A stretch of 35,775 nt of DNA from Planctomycetales bacterium (GCA_015488215.1 WFOE01000076.1:1-35775), one strand, 5' to 3'; numbered from the stretch's first letter, positions 1 to 13,698 are shown. Notes: a model not told the origin generated them from the letters alone. A program made the numbers and translations.

Positions 1-28
1 CTCCAAGCCCCCACGCCTCCACGCCTTC
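1..28 (-). repeat. Fragment of the intergenic repeat tract (reverse orientation)
   Basis: Read on the minus strand, this segment contains the words GGCGTGGAGGCGTGG and GGCTTGGAG. The same words occur in the repeat clusters near 18919-18950 and 25966-26000. It therefore looks like the edge of another copy of that composite repeat, cut by the window boundary. No complete palindrome of the family is visible here. Confidence 0.4.
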
Positions 29-398
29 CCCCTAAGGCTTTGCGCTCTTCTCGGCCTCCGCGGGGCCGGCTGTCGGAAGTGGGGGTTGGGGCGCCCTTGC
101 CGGGAGTGAAAATCCCGCCCACCGGCCCAATCACACTCGCCTTGCTCGGCAAAATCGCAATAATGAAAAAAGACACTTCCTGACACCGCCTCGGGAAGGG
201 TCTGGACGCGGGCTTGCTCCAAGCGTACCCACGGCTCCCCAGGGGGCGTGCCCTGGAAGCCCGGCAGCGAGTACAAAGCGGTTTGCCTCGCCGCGGCGGG
301 AAACCGCCACCGCAGACGCAAGTTGCCTAGCGGCCTGGTCTTAGGAACGTGGCCGCGGCCCCTGTTGTTTTGTGCACCCAGCAAGGATTCGTGCCCCT
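29..398. other. Intergenic region upstream of secA
   Basis: I see no gene here. The stretch holds GC-rich inverted segments, for example around 280-310 where GCCGCGGCGGG meets CCGCC. A short A-rich patch lies at about 148-172, but I find no convincing sigma70-type promoter with correct spacing. AAGGA at 383-387 is the likely ribosome binding site of secA. Confidence 0.5.
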
Positions 399-4114
<3,716 letters not shown>

Positions 4115-4118
<4 letters not shown>

Positions 4119-5116
4119 ACACACTGGCGGCCAGGTTGGAATCCTTGCTGTGGCACGATCCGGCTCGGCGCGGCCCTGCCGCGGCCGCCGCCGTGGGCAA
4201 GCTGCCGGCGGCCGGGCACCTAGCCCGTGCGGCCGCTTCGCTACTTCAGGCCCGAACCGCGCTGCTTTTTACCGGGTTCCCGGTCTGTCGGGAGCCCGGA
4301 GCCCCCGTGCCCGAAACCGACGGCCCGCCCGGTACGCTGTTGCTGGCCTGGGCTTTGCAGCACTTGGGCGCGCGGCCCCGAATCGTTACGGACCCTTGGG
4401 CCTGCCCTTTGCTCCAACTGGGGCTGGAGCTGTTGGGGCTGGCCGCGGATTGCCTGCACCCGGTGCCTTCGCCCTCCTCGCAATCGGCTGCGGCAACGTC
4501 CCCGCCGCCCTGGGCCGGGGCGGAGGTGACGCATCTGGTAGCCATCGAACGGCCCGGCCCCAGCCACCACCGGCAGTCGCTTGCCGACTGGGGATTCTCT
4601 CCCGCGGATCAGCACGCGTGGATTCAGCAGATGGGGCTGGGAGCACAGGACCGCTGCTTCAACATGCGGGGGGAACGCATCGACTGGTACTGCGCCGGTC
4701 CGGCCCGACTGTTTGAACATCTGCAACGCGCCCTGCCGGAAGCAACCACCGTGGGCGTGCTGGACGGGGGGAACGAGCTGGGAGCCGGTGGGTTCCATCC
4801 GCGGGCGCTTGCCGGGGCGCTGGGGAGCGAAGTTGCTCCCAGGATTCTCTGCCGGGTGCCGTGTCGATACGTGCTCGTCTGCGGTACGAGCAACTGGGGG
4901 GGCTACGCCCTGGGGCTGTTGGTGGCGCAGGCAGCCGGCGCGTTGGACCACTGGCCCGGTGAAGAGTTCGTGCACCAGTTTCTCAACCAAGCGGTCCAGC
5001 GGGGGCTTTGTGTCGATGGGGTCACGGGCCGGGCCGAGCCGACGGTGGACGGGCGCCCCTTGGCCGAAGAGCTGCAAATGCTCGGGCGTCTTGGCCGGAC
5101 GGTGCGGAGCGGATAG
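4115..5116 (+). CDS. DUF4392 / D-glutamate cyclase-like protein
   Basis: This 333-residue protein matches the family now linked to D-glutamate cyclase (formerly DUF4392), whose characterised members convert D-glutamate to 5-oxo-D-proline. Seen directly: the N-terminal TGFPV stretch followed by [13 protein letters not shown], a mid-protein [14 protein letters not shown] motif, and a C-terminal SNWGGYAL motif, in the order expected for the family. No signal peptide or membrane segment is evident, so it is probably cytoplasmic. The ATG overlaps the secA stop as ATGA, which fixes the start and implies co-translation. A link between D-glutamate metabolism and secretion is not implied by sequence; the coupling may be only for expression. 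Catalysis in this member is inferred from family. Confidence 0.82.
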
Positions 5117-5149
5117 CGGCGTTCCGCGGGGCGGTGGCGTCGCCGCACC

Positions 5150-5179
5150 TTGACCCTTCGGCGCAGGGGGTCCTATAAT
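5150..5179 (+). promoter_or_regulatory. Sigma70-type promoter for sucCD
   Basis: TTGACC at 5150-5155 and a perfect TATAAT at 5174-5179 are separated by 18 bases. Transcription would begin near 5187, giving a leader of about 40 bases before the sucC ATG at 5228. It lies in the short gap after the DUF4392 stop. Confidence 0.7.
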
Positions 5180-5227
5180 CCCGCCATCGCTTTTTGGTTC
5201 GCCTGCTTCGCCCGGGGATGCCCGCCC

Positions 5228-6418
5228 ATGAAAATCCACGAATACCAAGCCAAAGACCTGTTGCGCAAAGCCGGGGTGGCCGTGCTGCCCGGCCAGGTGG
5301 CCACCACGCCCGAAGAAGCCGCCGCGGCGTTCGAGGCGCTGGAAACCCCGGTGGCCGTGGTCAAAGCCCAGATCCACGCCGGCGGCCGCGGCAAGGGCAC
5401 TTTCAAAGAACACCCGGAACAACGCGGCGTGCAACTGGTCAAAAGCGCCGAGGAAGCCGCCCAGGTGGCCCGACGCATGCTCGGCCACACGCTGGTTACC
5501 ATCCAGACCGGCCCGCAGGGCAAGACCGTCCACCGCGTGCTGGTGGAAGCCGGTTGCGACATCCAGCGGGAGCTCTATCTGGGTATCGTGCTGGATCGGG
5601 CCATTGCCCGCCCGGTGCTGATGGTTTCGGCCGAAGGGGGCGTGGAAATCGAACAAGTGGCCGCCGAACGGCCCGAGGCCATCCTCAAAGAACCGTTCTC
5701 TCCGGACCGGGGGCTGGCTCCCTACCAGGCCCGCAAACTGGCCCGGCAACTGGGGCTTCCCGGTTCCTCGCTCCGCAGCGCCGAGCGGTTCATGACCGCC
5801 CTGAGCCGCGTGTTTCTGGACAACGACTGCTCGCTGGCCGAAATCAACCCGCTGGTCCTCACTGCCCAGGGCGAGCTGGTGGCCCTGGACGCCAAGATTA
5901 ACTTCGACGACAACGCCCTGTTCCGCCACCCGGAACTGGTGGACCTGCGCGACCTGAGCGAAGAAGACCCAATGGAAGTCCGCGCGGCCGAAGCGGGCCT
6001 AAGCTACGTGAAGCTGGATGGCAACATCGGCTGCCTGGTCAACGGGGCCGGACTGGCCATGGCCACCATGGACCTGATTAAACTGCACGGCGGCGAACCG
6101 GCCAACTTTCTCGATGTGGGCGGCGGGGCCAACGTGGAACAAGTAACCGAAGCGTTCCGCATCCTGTTGGCCGACCCGAACGTGAAAGCCGTGCTGGTGA
6201 ATATCTTCGGCGGCATCATGCGCTGCACCACCATCGCCCAGGCGCTGGTGCAGGCCCATAAGACGCTGGGCATCTCGGTCCCGGTGGTCGTCCGCCTGGA
6301 AGGAACCGAGGTGGAAGAAGGTCGCCGCATCCTGGAACAAAGCGAAGTGGACCTGGTGCCAGCCAAAGACTTGACCGACGCGGCCCGAAAAGTAGTGGCC
6401 GCCCTGTCGGCCGTGTAA
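5228..6418 (+). CDS. sucC: Succinate-CoA ligase (ADP-forming) subunit beta
   Basis: SucC carries the ATP-grasp nucleotide site and succinate site of succinyl-CoA synthetase, the citric-acid-cycle enzyme that interconverts succinyl-CoA and succinate with formation of a nucleoside triphosphate. The protein is 396 residues, the usual length, and starts [12 protein letters not shown] as the family does. Visible are the glycine-rich AGGRGKGTF loop in the ATP-grasp N half, LAEINPLVL, the [17 protein letters not shown] segment, FLDVGGGA, and [10 protein letters not shown] near the subunit interface. In-frame codons upstream of 5228 lie within or before the promoter, so the ATG at 5228 is the start. 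sucD follows after 121 bases, and the two subunits should be made from one transcript. Cofactor preference for ATP or GTP cannot be decided here. Confidence 0.97.
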   Translation: MKIHEYQAKDLLRKAGVAVLPGQVATTPEEAAAAFEALETPVAVVKAQIHAGGRGKGTFKEHPEQRGVQLVKSAEEAAQVARRMLGHTLVTIQTGPQGKTVHRVLVEAGCDIQRELYLGIVLDRAIARPVLMVSAEGGVEIEQVAAERPEAILKEPFSPDRGLAPYQARKLARQLGLPGSSLRSAERFMTALSRVFLDNDCSLAEINPLVLTAQGELVALDAKINFDDNALFRHPELVDLRDLSEEDPMEVRAAEAGLSYVKLDGNIGCLVNGAGLAMATMDLIKLHGGEPANFLDVGGGANVEQVTEAFRILLADPNVKAVLVNIFGGIMRCTTIAQALVQAHKTLGISVPVVVRLEGTEVEEGRRILEQSEVDLVPAKDLTDAARKVVAALSAV

Positions 6419-6539
6419 GCCGACCGGCCGGGCAGCCCGCTCGGAACGGCGGCGGCCCGCACGCAGAAGCCCCGCCGCGGGCCGGAACGAGCCGAACCGC
6501 GTCACGGAGTGCCAACCGTCCCACAGAAAGAACTCCACC

Positions 6540-7421
6540 ATGAGCATTCTGGTCAACAAAGATACGAAGGTCATCTGCCAGGGAATCACCGGCAGCGCCG
6601 GACGGTTCCACACGCGGCAGTGTCTGGATTACGGCACGCAGGTCGTCGCCGGAGTCACCCCCGGCAAGGGCGGCCAGCAGGTGGAAGGGGTGCCGGTGTT
6701 CGACACGGTGCACGAGGCGGTCCAGGCCACCGGGGCCAACGCCTCGATGATTTTCGTGCCCGCCCCGTTCACCGCCGACGCAATCCTGGAAGCCGTAGAC
6801 GCCCACCTGGACGTGGTGGTGGCCATCACCGAAGGGGTGCCCGCTCTGGACATGGCCCGCATCTACCACCGCGTCCGCTGTAGCTCGACGGTGCTCATCG
6901 GTCCCAACTGCCCGGGCATCATCACTCCGGAAGAATGTAAAATCGGCATCATGCCCGGCTACATCCACAAGCGGGGTTGTGTGGGGATTGTCAGTCGTTC
7001 CGGCACGCTCACTTACGAAGCCGTCTGGCAGACTACGGCCCTGGGCCTGGGCCAGTCCACCTGCATCGGCATCGGCGGCGACCCGATTATCGGCACTTCG
7101 TTCATCGACGTGCTGAAACGCTTCCAGGAAGACCCGCAGACCGAAGCCATCCTCATGATCGGCGAAATCGGCGGCACAGCCGAGGAGGAAGCCGCCGCGT
7201 TCATCAAACAGAACGTGACCAAACCCGTGGCCGCATTCATCGCCGGGCGGACCGCCCCGCCGGGCAAACGGATGGGACACGCCGGGGCAATCATCGCCGG
7301 AGGCAAGGGAACGGCCAGCGAAAAGATAGCCGCTCTGCAATCCGCCGGTGTGGTGGTGGCCGACAGCCCGGCCGACATGGGCGAGGCGGTTCGCCGGGCT
7401 ATGGACCAATCGGGCAAATAG
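6540..7421 (+). CDS. sucD: Succinate-CoA ligase subunit alpha
   Basis: SucD binds CoA and carries the phosphohistidine intermediate of succinyl-CoA synthetase. The 293-residue protein has the N-terminal CoA-binding Rossmann segment ([11 protein letters not shown], then [11 protein letters not shown]), the GPNCPGII motif, [12 protein letters not shown], and the active-site histidine in [17 protein letters not shown] near the C-terminus. All expected motifs are intact. The ribosome binding site is weak (AGAAAGAA 8 or so bases upstream). It follows sucC on the same strand, and the biotin ligase gene starts 40 bases after its stop, so a three-gene transcript is likely. Confidence 0.97.
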   Translation: MSILVNKDTKVICQGITGSAGRFHTRQCLDYGTQVVAGVTPGKGGQQVEGVPVFDTVHEAVQATGANASMIFVPAPFTADAILEAVDAHLDVVVAITEGVPALDMARIYHRVRCSSTVLIGPNCPGIITPEECKIGIMPGYIHKRGCVGIVSRSGTLTYEAVWQTTALGLGQSTCIGIGGDPIIGTSFIDVLKRFQEDPQTEAILMIGEIGGTAEEEAAAFIKQNVTKPVAAFIAGRTAPPGKRMGHAGAIIAGGKGTASEKIAALQSAGVVVADSPADMGEAVRRAMDQSGK

Positions 7422-7461
7422 CGCCGCTGCTTCCGCGGAGCTTTCCGAATCGGGCTGCCCC

Positions 7462-8310
7462 ATGCAGGTTCCCGTCTTCCCACCGACGCTCCCTTCGCTG
7501 GAACACTTTACGGCGGAAGTGGTTCGCCGGGGGTGGGTCCGGCAGGTGGAGTTCTTCCCGCGGCTGGGTTCGACCAACGATTGGGCACTCCAGTGGGCAC
7601 GCCGGTCCGACCGTAACCAGCCGGCTCCAGAAAGCCTGCCCCTGCTGGTTTGGGCGCTGGAGCAGACCGCCGGCCGCGGACGCCGCAGCAACCGGTGGTG
7701 GGCCGCCCCCGGAGCGCTGACTTTCTCGTTGGTGCTGGCCCCGGACCAGGTGGGACTGCCGCAGGCCCTTTGGCCGCGCGTTTCGCTGCTGGCGGCACGG
7801 GCGGGGCTGGATGCCCTGAGCGAGTTCTTCCCCCAGGGGGCCTGGGCCCTCAAATGGCCCAACGATCTTTACCTGGCCGGCCGTAAGCTGGGCGGCGTGC
7901 TGGTCGAATGCACCGGCGGAGTGCGGCCGCTGCTGGTGCTGGGCGTGGGGCTGAACGTGAACAACCCGCTCCGAAACGCCCCGGCCGAATTGCAACACGC
8001 GGCCGCCAGTCTGGTGGACCACACGAAGCAGCCGGTCCCGCTGGCCCTGGTGCTGCAACGATGGCTGGCGGCTTTCGCCCCCCTGTGGCAACAGGCAGCC
8101 AGCCGGGAGCTTTCCTTGCCCGGGCTGTGGGAACCCTGGTGCCTGCTGCGTTCCCGCAACGTGGTGGTAGAGAGCAATCGCACGCGGCACAGCGGCACCT
8201 GTGTGGGCGTGGACGAAGACGGGGCCCTGCTACTGCAAACCGACCAGGGAATCCAGCGGCTGTTGGCCGGAACGGTCGTCCGCTACGACCCTCCAGGCGG
8301 CGCCCCCTAA
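7462..8310 (+). CDS. birA: Biotin--[acetyl-CoA-carboxylase] ligase, monofunctional
   Basis: Biotin-protein ligase activates biotin as biotinyl-AMP and attaches it to a lysine of biotin carboxyl carrier proteins. The 282-residue product shows the catalytic-domain motifs in order: GSTNDWA near residue 36, the biotinyl-AMP loop GRGRRSNRWW, KWPNDLYL with the KLGGVLVE strand, and GVGLNVNN. A small C-terminal barrel-like domain follows (SRNVVVES...). There is no N-terminal winged-helix domain, so it should not act as a biotin-operon repressor. The start is not firm: ATG 7462 has no clear Shine-Dalgarno, and an in-frame GTG lies upstream inside sucD. It probably shares the sucCD transcript. It ends 15 bases before the convergent gmd stop. 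Confidence 0.93.
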   Translation: MQVPVFPPTLPSLEHFTAEVVRRGWVRQVEFFPRLGSTNDWALQWARRSDRNQPAPESLPLLVWALEQTAGRGRRSNRWWAAPGALTFSLVLAPDQVGLPQALWPRVSLLAARAGLDALSEFFPQGAWALKWPNDLYLAGRKLGGVLVECTGGVRPLLVLGVGLNVNNPLRNAPAELQHAAASLVDHTKQPVPLALVLQRWLAAFAPLWQQAASRELSLPGLWEPWCLLRSRNVVVESNRTRHSGTCVGVDEDGALLLQTDQGIQRLLAGTVVRYDPPGGAP

Positions 8311-8325
8311 AGCGGCCGAGTCCGC

Positions 8326-9333
<1,008 letters not shown>

Positions 9334-9393
9334 CTACGAGGCGACGACGGCACGGCAAAACGCAAAGGCGACGAACCTCTGCCACCACTCCCT

Positions 9394-9404
9394 CTTATAG
9401 CATA
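9394..9404 (-). promoter_or_regulatory. Possible -10 element upstream of gmd
   Basis: On the minus strand this reads TATGCTATAAG, which offers two overlapping -10-like hexamers (TATGCT and TATAAG) about 85 bases before the gmd ATG. No good -35 hexamer sits at the right distance, so this is a weak call based on an AT-rich island in GC-rich DNA. Confidence 0.3.
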
Positions 9405-9562
9405 ATCGCCGCCGGGGGCGAGCGACCCGGCCGCCCGAGCAGGGCCTGGCACAAAAACCGCCCCCAAACCTCGCCCGGGTGTCCGGAAGCAGGGCAGAAA
9501 TCGCCGTGGGCTCCGTTTGGTCTGCTTCTTCCTTGGGAGACAAGGGCGACAAAGGCGGAACG

Positions 9563-10420
9563 CTACCGGGAAGATTTCCACCGCCGGAATAGCTCCAGCG
9601 CCCGTTGGGGCGAACCGCGCACCAGCAGAACCATTCCTCGCCGCGTAGCTGATTGGCCCGGGGACAAAGTGCCGAAAGCCGGGTCGCTGTGGATGCAGCG
9701 GTTGGGCCGGTCGCCGTTGTGGAACAGCTCGGCAGCCCGATCCCAAAAGATGCTTACGGTCCATCGGCCCGTAGCGTCGGTCGAAGCGATCCACGGCTGG
9801 ACCGCCACTGGGGAAGCCAATCCGCCACCCCAGAAGCGATACTCACCCCGTTGTGGATTGCTGAAAAAACTGATTGGCTTTTCCCCCTGGACGCGGTAAT
9901 GGCTCCGCAGTCCCACGCCGAACTTCGCCAGGCAACGCAGCCCCTGCCGGGTTACCAGATAAGTGCGGCGGTGTTCCGGATCGCGAAACTCGAAGGGCTG
10001 GCCTTTGCCGCGGTCATGGGAAAGGCAAATATGGGCCACCACGTTGGACAGCCGTTCTTGAGAGATGTTTTTGATGGTCATCTCCAACGCCGCCCCCCAA
10101 CTTGCCGGTTCCACTCGCACCCGAAGATGGACCGGTGCCTTCTCCGTGGGAAAGCTGACTCCCTCGACGGCTCCTCCGGCAACTTGCCGCCAGCGAAGCG
10201 GCACGCCGTGGTGGTCCACCAGCGGCCGCGAAGGATCGGCAAGCACCCGCTCCGGAATGCGCAACCGCCACCGGCACTTTAGCTCCGTGGCCACCAGGAA
10301 CACCGCCCGCTGCTGCGCTTGCTCCACCTGCAACTTGACGGTCCGTCCCTTTTCGGTCCCCGATGCCAACCCGGCAAGCCCTAGCCAGAAGCAAAAGGCC
10401 GCAACCACACGCTTTGTCAT
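9563..10420 (-). CDS. Unknown exported protein downstream of sulfatase
   Basis: I do not recognise this family. The start chosen at 10420 gives 285 residues beginning with a basic n-region (MTKR), a hydrophobic core (VVAAFCFWLGLAGLA) and a likely cleavage near SGT, hence a signal peptide. Upstream in-frame starts would bury that signal behind 14 to 60 residues and run into the sulfatase gene. The mature part looks beta-rich, with many aromatic residues (RFWGGGLASPVAVQPW, WTVSIFWDRAAELF) and no membrane segment. No catalytic motif is recognisable. It follows the sulfatase stop by 58 bases on the same strand, so it is probably the third gene of that operon and acts outside the cytoplasm, perhaps on or near sulfated glycans; that last point is only inference from position. 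Confidence 0.72.
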   Translation of the reverse strand: MTKRVVAAFCFWLGLAGLASGTEKGRTVKLQVEQAQQRAVFLVATELKCRWRLRIPERVLADPSRPLVDHHGVPLRWRQVAGGAVEGVSFPTEKAPVHLRVRVEPASWGAALEMTIKNISQERLSNVVAHICLSHDRGKGQPFEFRDPEHRRTYLVTRQGLRCLAKFGVGLRSHYRVQGEKPISFFSNPQRGEYRFWGGGLASPVAVQPWIASTDATGRWTVSIFWDRAAELFHNGDRPNRCIHSDPAFGTLSPGQSATRRGMVLLVRGSPQRALELFRRWKSSR

Positions 10421-10478
10421 GGCCGAGTTTCTGCTCCGGTTCCCACAAACGTGAACCCACATACTCGACAAACCGCGT

Positions 10479-12119
10479 TTATTTTCCTGCCTGGAGGGTA
10501 ACCGGGGGACTATCGTAATAGCCCAGGCGGCAGGCTTTGAGCTGCACCCGGTCCCCGGCCGGGACGACCAGGGGGGTGGTGTAGAGCGCCCAGCGGTCAC
10601 CCGTGTGCCGTCGGCTTCGCCAGACGATGGAGCTTCCCGGGGTGGGGCACTGGGCCGTAATCTGCACCCGGCCGTCCGGCAACCGTTTCTGCTGCACCGT
10701 CGGCTGGGCCGTGGTGGGCACCTTGCCCAGCGGTTTCATGCGGTGCATCAGAACCGGCTCAGGGATCATGCCCAGGTCGCCCACTTCCACTTGCCACCTC
10801 TCGAGGGCCTGGCGCATTTCCTGCAACACGTGGCGATAGCGGGGATCACCGGCCAGGTTGTGCAGATTGTGGGGATCGGCCTGGGTGTCGTAGAGTTCTT
10901 CGACCGGCTTGTGCGGGACGAACCACAGCCCTTGCCAGGCGTTGAGCTTGTCGGCCGCGGCCAGGCGACGCCACTGCTGCATGGCCGGCATCAGGTCCAT
11001 GTACTGGATCGTTTGCGAATAGGGGCGCTGGGGCTCGAAGTTGCGAATGTAAAGGAACCGCCTCCCTCGCACGCAGCGGAACAGGTCGTAGGTTTCGTCC
11101 ATCCGGTCGCGATGGGCGAAGACGTACTTCGGTTCCGGCTGGGTCTTGGGGCCTAGAAACACCCGCCCCTGCATGTAATCCGGAACCGGTACGCCGGCCA
11201 GGGCGAGCATCGTCGGGGCCAAGTCGATGAGGCTGACCAGGTCTTCGCGCACGGTGCCCGGGGCGATTTTACCCGGCCAGCGCACAATCAGCGGCACGTG
11301 GATTCCCGAGTCGTACAGCCAGCGTTTGCCCCGGGGAAGCCCCTGCCCGTGGTCGCTCCAGAAGACGACAATCGTTTCGTCGGCCAGTCCGTCTTCTTCC
11401 AGGCGGCGCAGAATCTCGCCCACCTGGCGGTCCATTTCGGAGATGTTGTCGTAGTACCAGGCCCAGTTGCGGCGAGCCTCGGGCGTGTTGGGAATGTAAG
11501 GGGGGAGATACCGGCCCGCGTCCTCCTCGCGGTGAATCTGCTCCGGGCGCAGACGCCGCCGCAGTTGTTCGTGAAAGCGGGGGTCGTGCCGGGCCTGGCT
11601 CTCGTGGCTGATCGTCAGGTTGATGACACAGAAGAACGGCTGCCCGGGCTGGCGACCCCGCCAGTCGTCGTGCTGCCGGCCGTTGCGATCCCAGGCCGAA
11701 GGGGGGGGTTCGAACTGGTAGTCGGTCTTCCAGCGGTTGGTGCACCAGTAGCCGGCCCGGCGGAGGTACTCAGGAAAGCACTTGATATGCGGCGGAGGGA
11801 TAATCCGACTGCGCATGTGCTGCCCGCCGATGGAGCAGGAATACACGCCGGTGATGACTCCGCAACGCATCACCGCGCAGACCGGGGCGGGTACGAACGC
11901 CCGCGTGAACCGGGCCCCTTGAGCGGCCAGGCGATCCAGGTTGGGTGTGCTGGCCCAAGGGTCGCCGTAGCAGCCCAGGTTCGGGCTGATGTCCTCGCAA
12001 CTAATCCACAGGATGTTGGGCCGTTTCGGCTCGGCGGCCTGGCTGGAACCGACCAGCCACCAGCCCAGGACCAACAGGGCCAAAACGCCCGCGAGTAAGC
12101 GATTCCCCCGGGTGAACAT
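10479..12119 (-). CDS. Secreted sulfatase, heparan N-sulfatase-like, with C-terminal beta domain
   Basis: A 546-residue alkaline-phosphatase-superfamily sulfatase. AAGGAG lies 9 bases before the ATG and a signal peptide follows (residues 1 to about 28, ending SSQAA). The metal-binding N-terminal strand is RPNILWISCEDISPNLGCYG, with Glu42 and Asp43 where many sulfatases have Asp-Asp. The second metal site is FWSDHGQGLPRGKRWLYDSG. The expected formylglycine site is Cys81-Ala-Val-Met-Arg85, so the proline of the CxPxR consensus is replaced by Val. After about residue 460 comes an extra domain with GSSIVWR...YTTPLVVPAG, resembling the chitobiase/hexosaminidase C-terminal (CHB_HEX_C_1) type. Such enzymes hydrolyse sulfate esters or sulfamates of polysaccharides in the periplasm or outside the cell. 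Its start overlaps the HEAT gene stop (TGATG), implying coupling. Substrate is not determinable. Confidence 0.9.
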   Translation of the reverse strand: MFTRGNRLLAGVLALLVLGWWLVGSSQAAEPKRPNILWISCEDISPNLGCYGDPWASTPNLDRLAAQGARFTRAFVPAPVCAVMRCGVITGVYSCSIGGQHMRSRIIPPPHIKCFPEYLRRAGYWCTNRWKTDYQFEPPPSAWDRNGRQHDDWRGRQPGQPFFCVINLTISHESQARHDPRFHEQLRRRLRPEQIHREEDAGRYLPPYIPNTPEARRNWAWYYDNISEMDRQVGEILRRLEEDGLADETIVVFWSDHGQGLPRGKRWLYDSGIHVPLIVRWPGKIAPGTVREDLVSLIDLAPTMLALAGVPVPDYMQGRVFLGPKTQPEPKYVFAHRDRMDETYDLFRCVRGRRFLYIRNFEPQRPYSQTIQYMDLMPAMQQWRRLAAADKLNAWQGLWFVPHKPVEELYDTQADPHNLHNLAGDPRYRHVLQEMRQALERWQVEVGDLGMIPEPVLMHRMKPLGKVPTTAQPTVQQKRLPDGRVQITAQCPTPGSSIVWRSRRHTGDRWALYTTPLVVPAGDRVQLKACRLGYYDSPPVTLQAGK

Positions 12120-12811
12120 CAGCGTTTGCTCCTTGGCTTGCGGGGACGGTTGCGCCGCTGGCGCGGGTCGGGCCAACTGCGTTTCCAGTTCGGATCAATC
12201 TGCCGCAGGGCGTTTTCCGCCGCGCGATCCACGTGATAGACCCGATGGATGTGGCGGCGCACTTTGTCGTGAAACGTCCGGGCCGTGCGTTCCAGGGCCG
12301 GGATGGCCGAACGGGCCAGCGGGCCCAAGCGGCCCAGAAAATCGCAGGCCGAAGTCGCCATACCCGGCTCGCCGTGATCCAGGCGTCGAATCAGCAGCCC
12401 GATGTGTTCCTGCGGGCCTTCGATCCGGCACAGGGCATAGGCCGCGGCCATGGCGCAGGCTGGATGCTCCGGGTCGTTTTTCAGTTGTTTCAAGCGTTCC
12501 ACGAGCTGCTGGTCCCCTCGGGGAGCCAAGTCGCCCAAGCTACTGCAGGCCCAGTAGCGAACCGCCTCGCTCGGATGGTTCAGGCACTGCTTCAGCGTGG
12601 GCACGGCCTGGGGGCCGAAAAGTCCCAGCATCTTGGCCGCCCGGGCCTGGACGATCTCGTTGTCCGCCGCCAGGTCCTGGGCCCATCGTTGTAGCGTGCG
12701 TCCGGCAATCCGCCGGGGGGGCTGTTGCTGGGCCGAAACGCCTGAGCCCAGAACGAGCACCACAAGCCATGCCGCACAGGCCGAGCGTGCCAGGTGGGGT
12801 TTGACGGTCAT
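12119..12811 (-). CDS. Secreted HEAT-repeat protein coupled to sulfatase
   Basis: The 230-residue product begins with a signal peptide (basic start MTVKPHLAR, hydrophobic core, cleavage near VSAQ). The body, about residues 40-190, consists of paired helices with HEAT-type signatures: ARAAKMLGLFGPQAVPTLKQCL, AVRYWACSSLGDLAP, CAMAAAYALCRI and TSACDFLGRLGPLARSAIPALE (quoted pieces are spaced along the chain). The tail is strongly basic (RRNRPRKPRSKR). HEAT proteins are scaffolds rather than enzymes, so a partner or binding role outside the cytoplasm is likely. GGAGGAG sits about 11 bases before the ATG. The stop codon overlaps the sulfatase start, so the two proteins are probably made in linked amounts. 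A divergent gene begins 89 bases upstream. Confidence 0.85.
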   Translation of the reverse strand: MTVKPHLARSACAAWLVVLVLGSGVSAQQQPPRRIAGRTLQRWAQDLAADNEIVQARAAKMLGLFGPQAVPTLKQCLNHPSEAVRYWACSSLGDLAPRGDQQLVERLKQLKNDPEHPACAMAAAYALCRIEGPQEHIGLLIRRLDHGEPGMATSACDFLGRLGPLARSAIPALERTARTFHDKVRRHIHRVYHVDRAAENALRQIDPNWKRSWPDPRQRRNRPRKPRSKR

Positions 12812-12900
12812 TTTCGGTTCTGCTCCTCCGGGACAGCAATTAGCATGAACAAGGCGTTCCCATTGTAAAACCCGAACGCCGCCGATGCACGGAGCCTGCC

Positions 12901-13698
12901 ATGCGATTTTTCGGCGTTGTTTTTGTACTGCTGGGGAGTTTGCCGGCAGCGACTGTCCTGGGGGCCGAGCCCAACGGCTCCTCAGCGTCCTCGCCGCGCT
13001 GGCGTTTGCTTGTGCCGGCTTACTTTTATCCGGCAGGAGAAGGGCTGCGCCACTGGCGGCAAGTGGAACAGGCAGCCGAGCAAGTGCCGCTTGCCGTGGT
13101 GGTCAATCCGGCCAGCGGCCCGGGGAACAAACCCGATGCCAACTACCGCCGCGTGGTCCGGCAACTGCGCCGCCGGGCGGTGCTGTTGGGCTACGTGGCC
13201 ACCGGCTACGGCCGGCGCGACGCGGAAGAAGTACGCCGGGACATCGACCGCTGGCTGGCGTTTTACCCGGGGCTGCGCGGCTTTTTCTTCGACGAACAGA
13301 GCCGCCGGAAAGAACACCTGCCCTTTTACGCCCAGGTGGCCAACTACGCCCGGGCGCGTCTGCCCGGGGCGGCGCTGGTGGCCAATCCCGGTACGACGTT
13401 CGCTCCCGAATATGCCCACTGGCGCACAGCCGACGTGTATTGCATCTACGAAGGGAGCGAGTTTCCCTCCTATTTGACCCAGCCGCGCTGGACCCACTTG
13501 CCCGGTGGGGCAATACCGCTGGTGTTGTGGCATGGGGTAGGCTCGGCGGCGGAGGCCAAGGCGCTGCTAGGTCGGGTCGCACTTCCCCGGGGTAGTTATG
13601 TGTTTGTGACCGACGGCGGCCCCCCGAACCCTTGGAACCGGCTCCCCCGGTACTGGGACGAGCTGGTGCGGCTTCTGGCCACCGAGGGCAAGCGGTAA
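12901..13698 (+). CDS. Secreted spherulin-4-like (spherulation-specific family 4) protein
   Basis: The 265-residue protein carries a signal peptide (MRFFGVVFVLLG... cleaved near VLGAE). The mature part matches the spherulation-specific family 4 fold, a TIM-barrel-like domain: LVPAYFYPAGE at the first strand, VVNPASGPG, DANYRRVV, LLGYVATGYGRR, and GFFFDEQ with adjacent Asp-Glu that could be catalytic. The family is found in slime moulds, fungi and bacteria and is suspected to contain glycoside hydrolases; no activity is established that I can assign here. GGAG 6 bases before the ATG supports the start. It is divergent from the HEAT-sulfatase operon across 89 bases, so shared regulation is possible. 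Confidence 0.83.
   Translation: MRFFGVVFVLLGSLPAATVLGAEPNGSSASSPRWRLLVPAYFYPAGEGLRHWRQVEQAAEQVPLAVVVNPASGPGNKPDANYRRVVRQLRRRAVLLGYVATGYGRRDAEEVRRDIDRWLAFYPGLRGFFFDEQSRRKEHLPFYAQVANYARARLPGAALVANPGTTFAPEYAHWRTADVYCIYEGSEFPSYLTQPRWTHLPGGAIPLVLWHGVGSAAEAKALLGRVALPRGSYVFVTDGGPPNPWNRLPRYWDELVRLLATEGKR

Noticed and set aside
4241-5929. 562-codon minus-strand frame across DUF4392 and sucC
   Set aside because: It spans two well-supported genes and the sucC promoter, has no recognisable domain, and is explained by high GC content.
6216-7862. 548-codon minus-strand frame across sucC, sucD and birA
   Set aside because: It overlaps three certain genes and shows no family motif.
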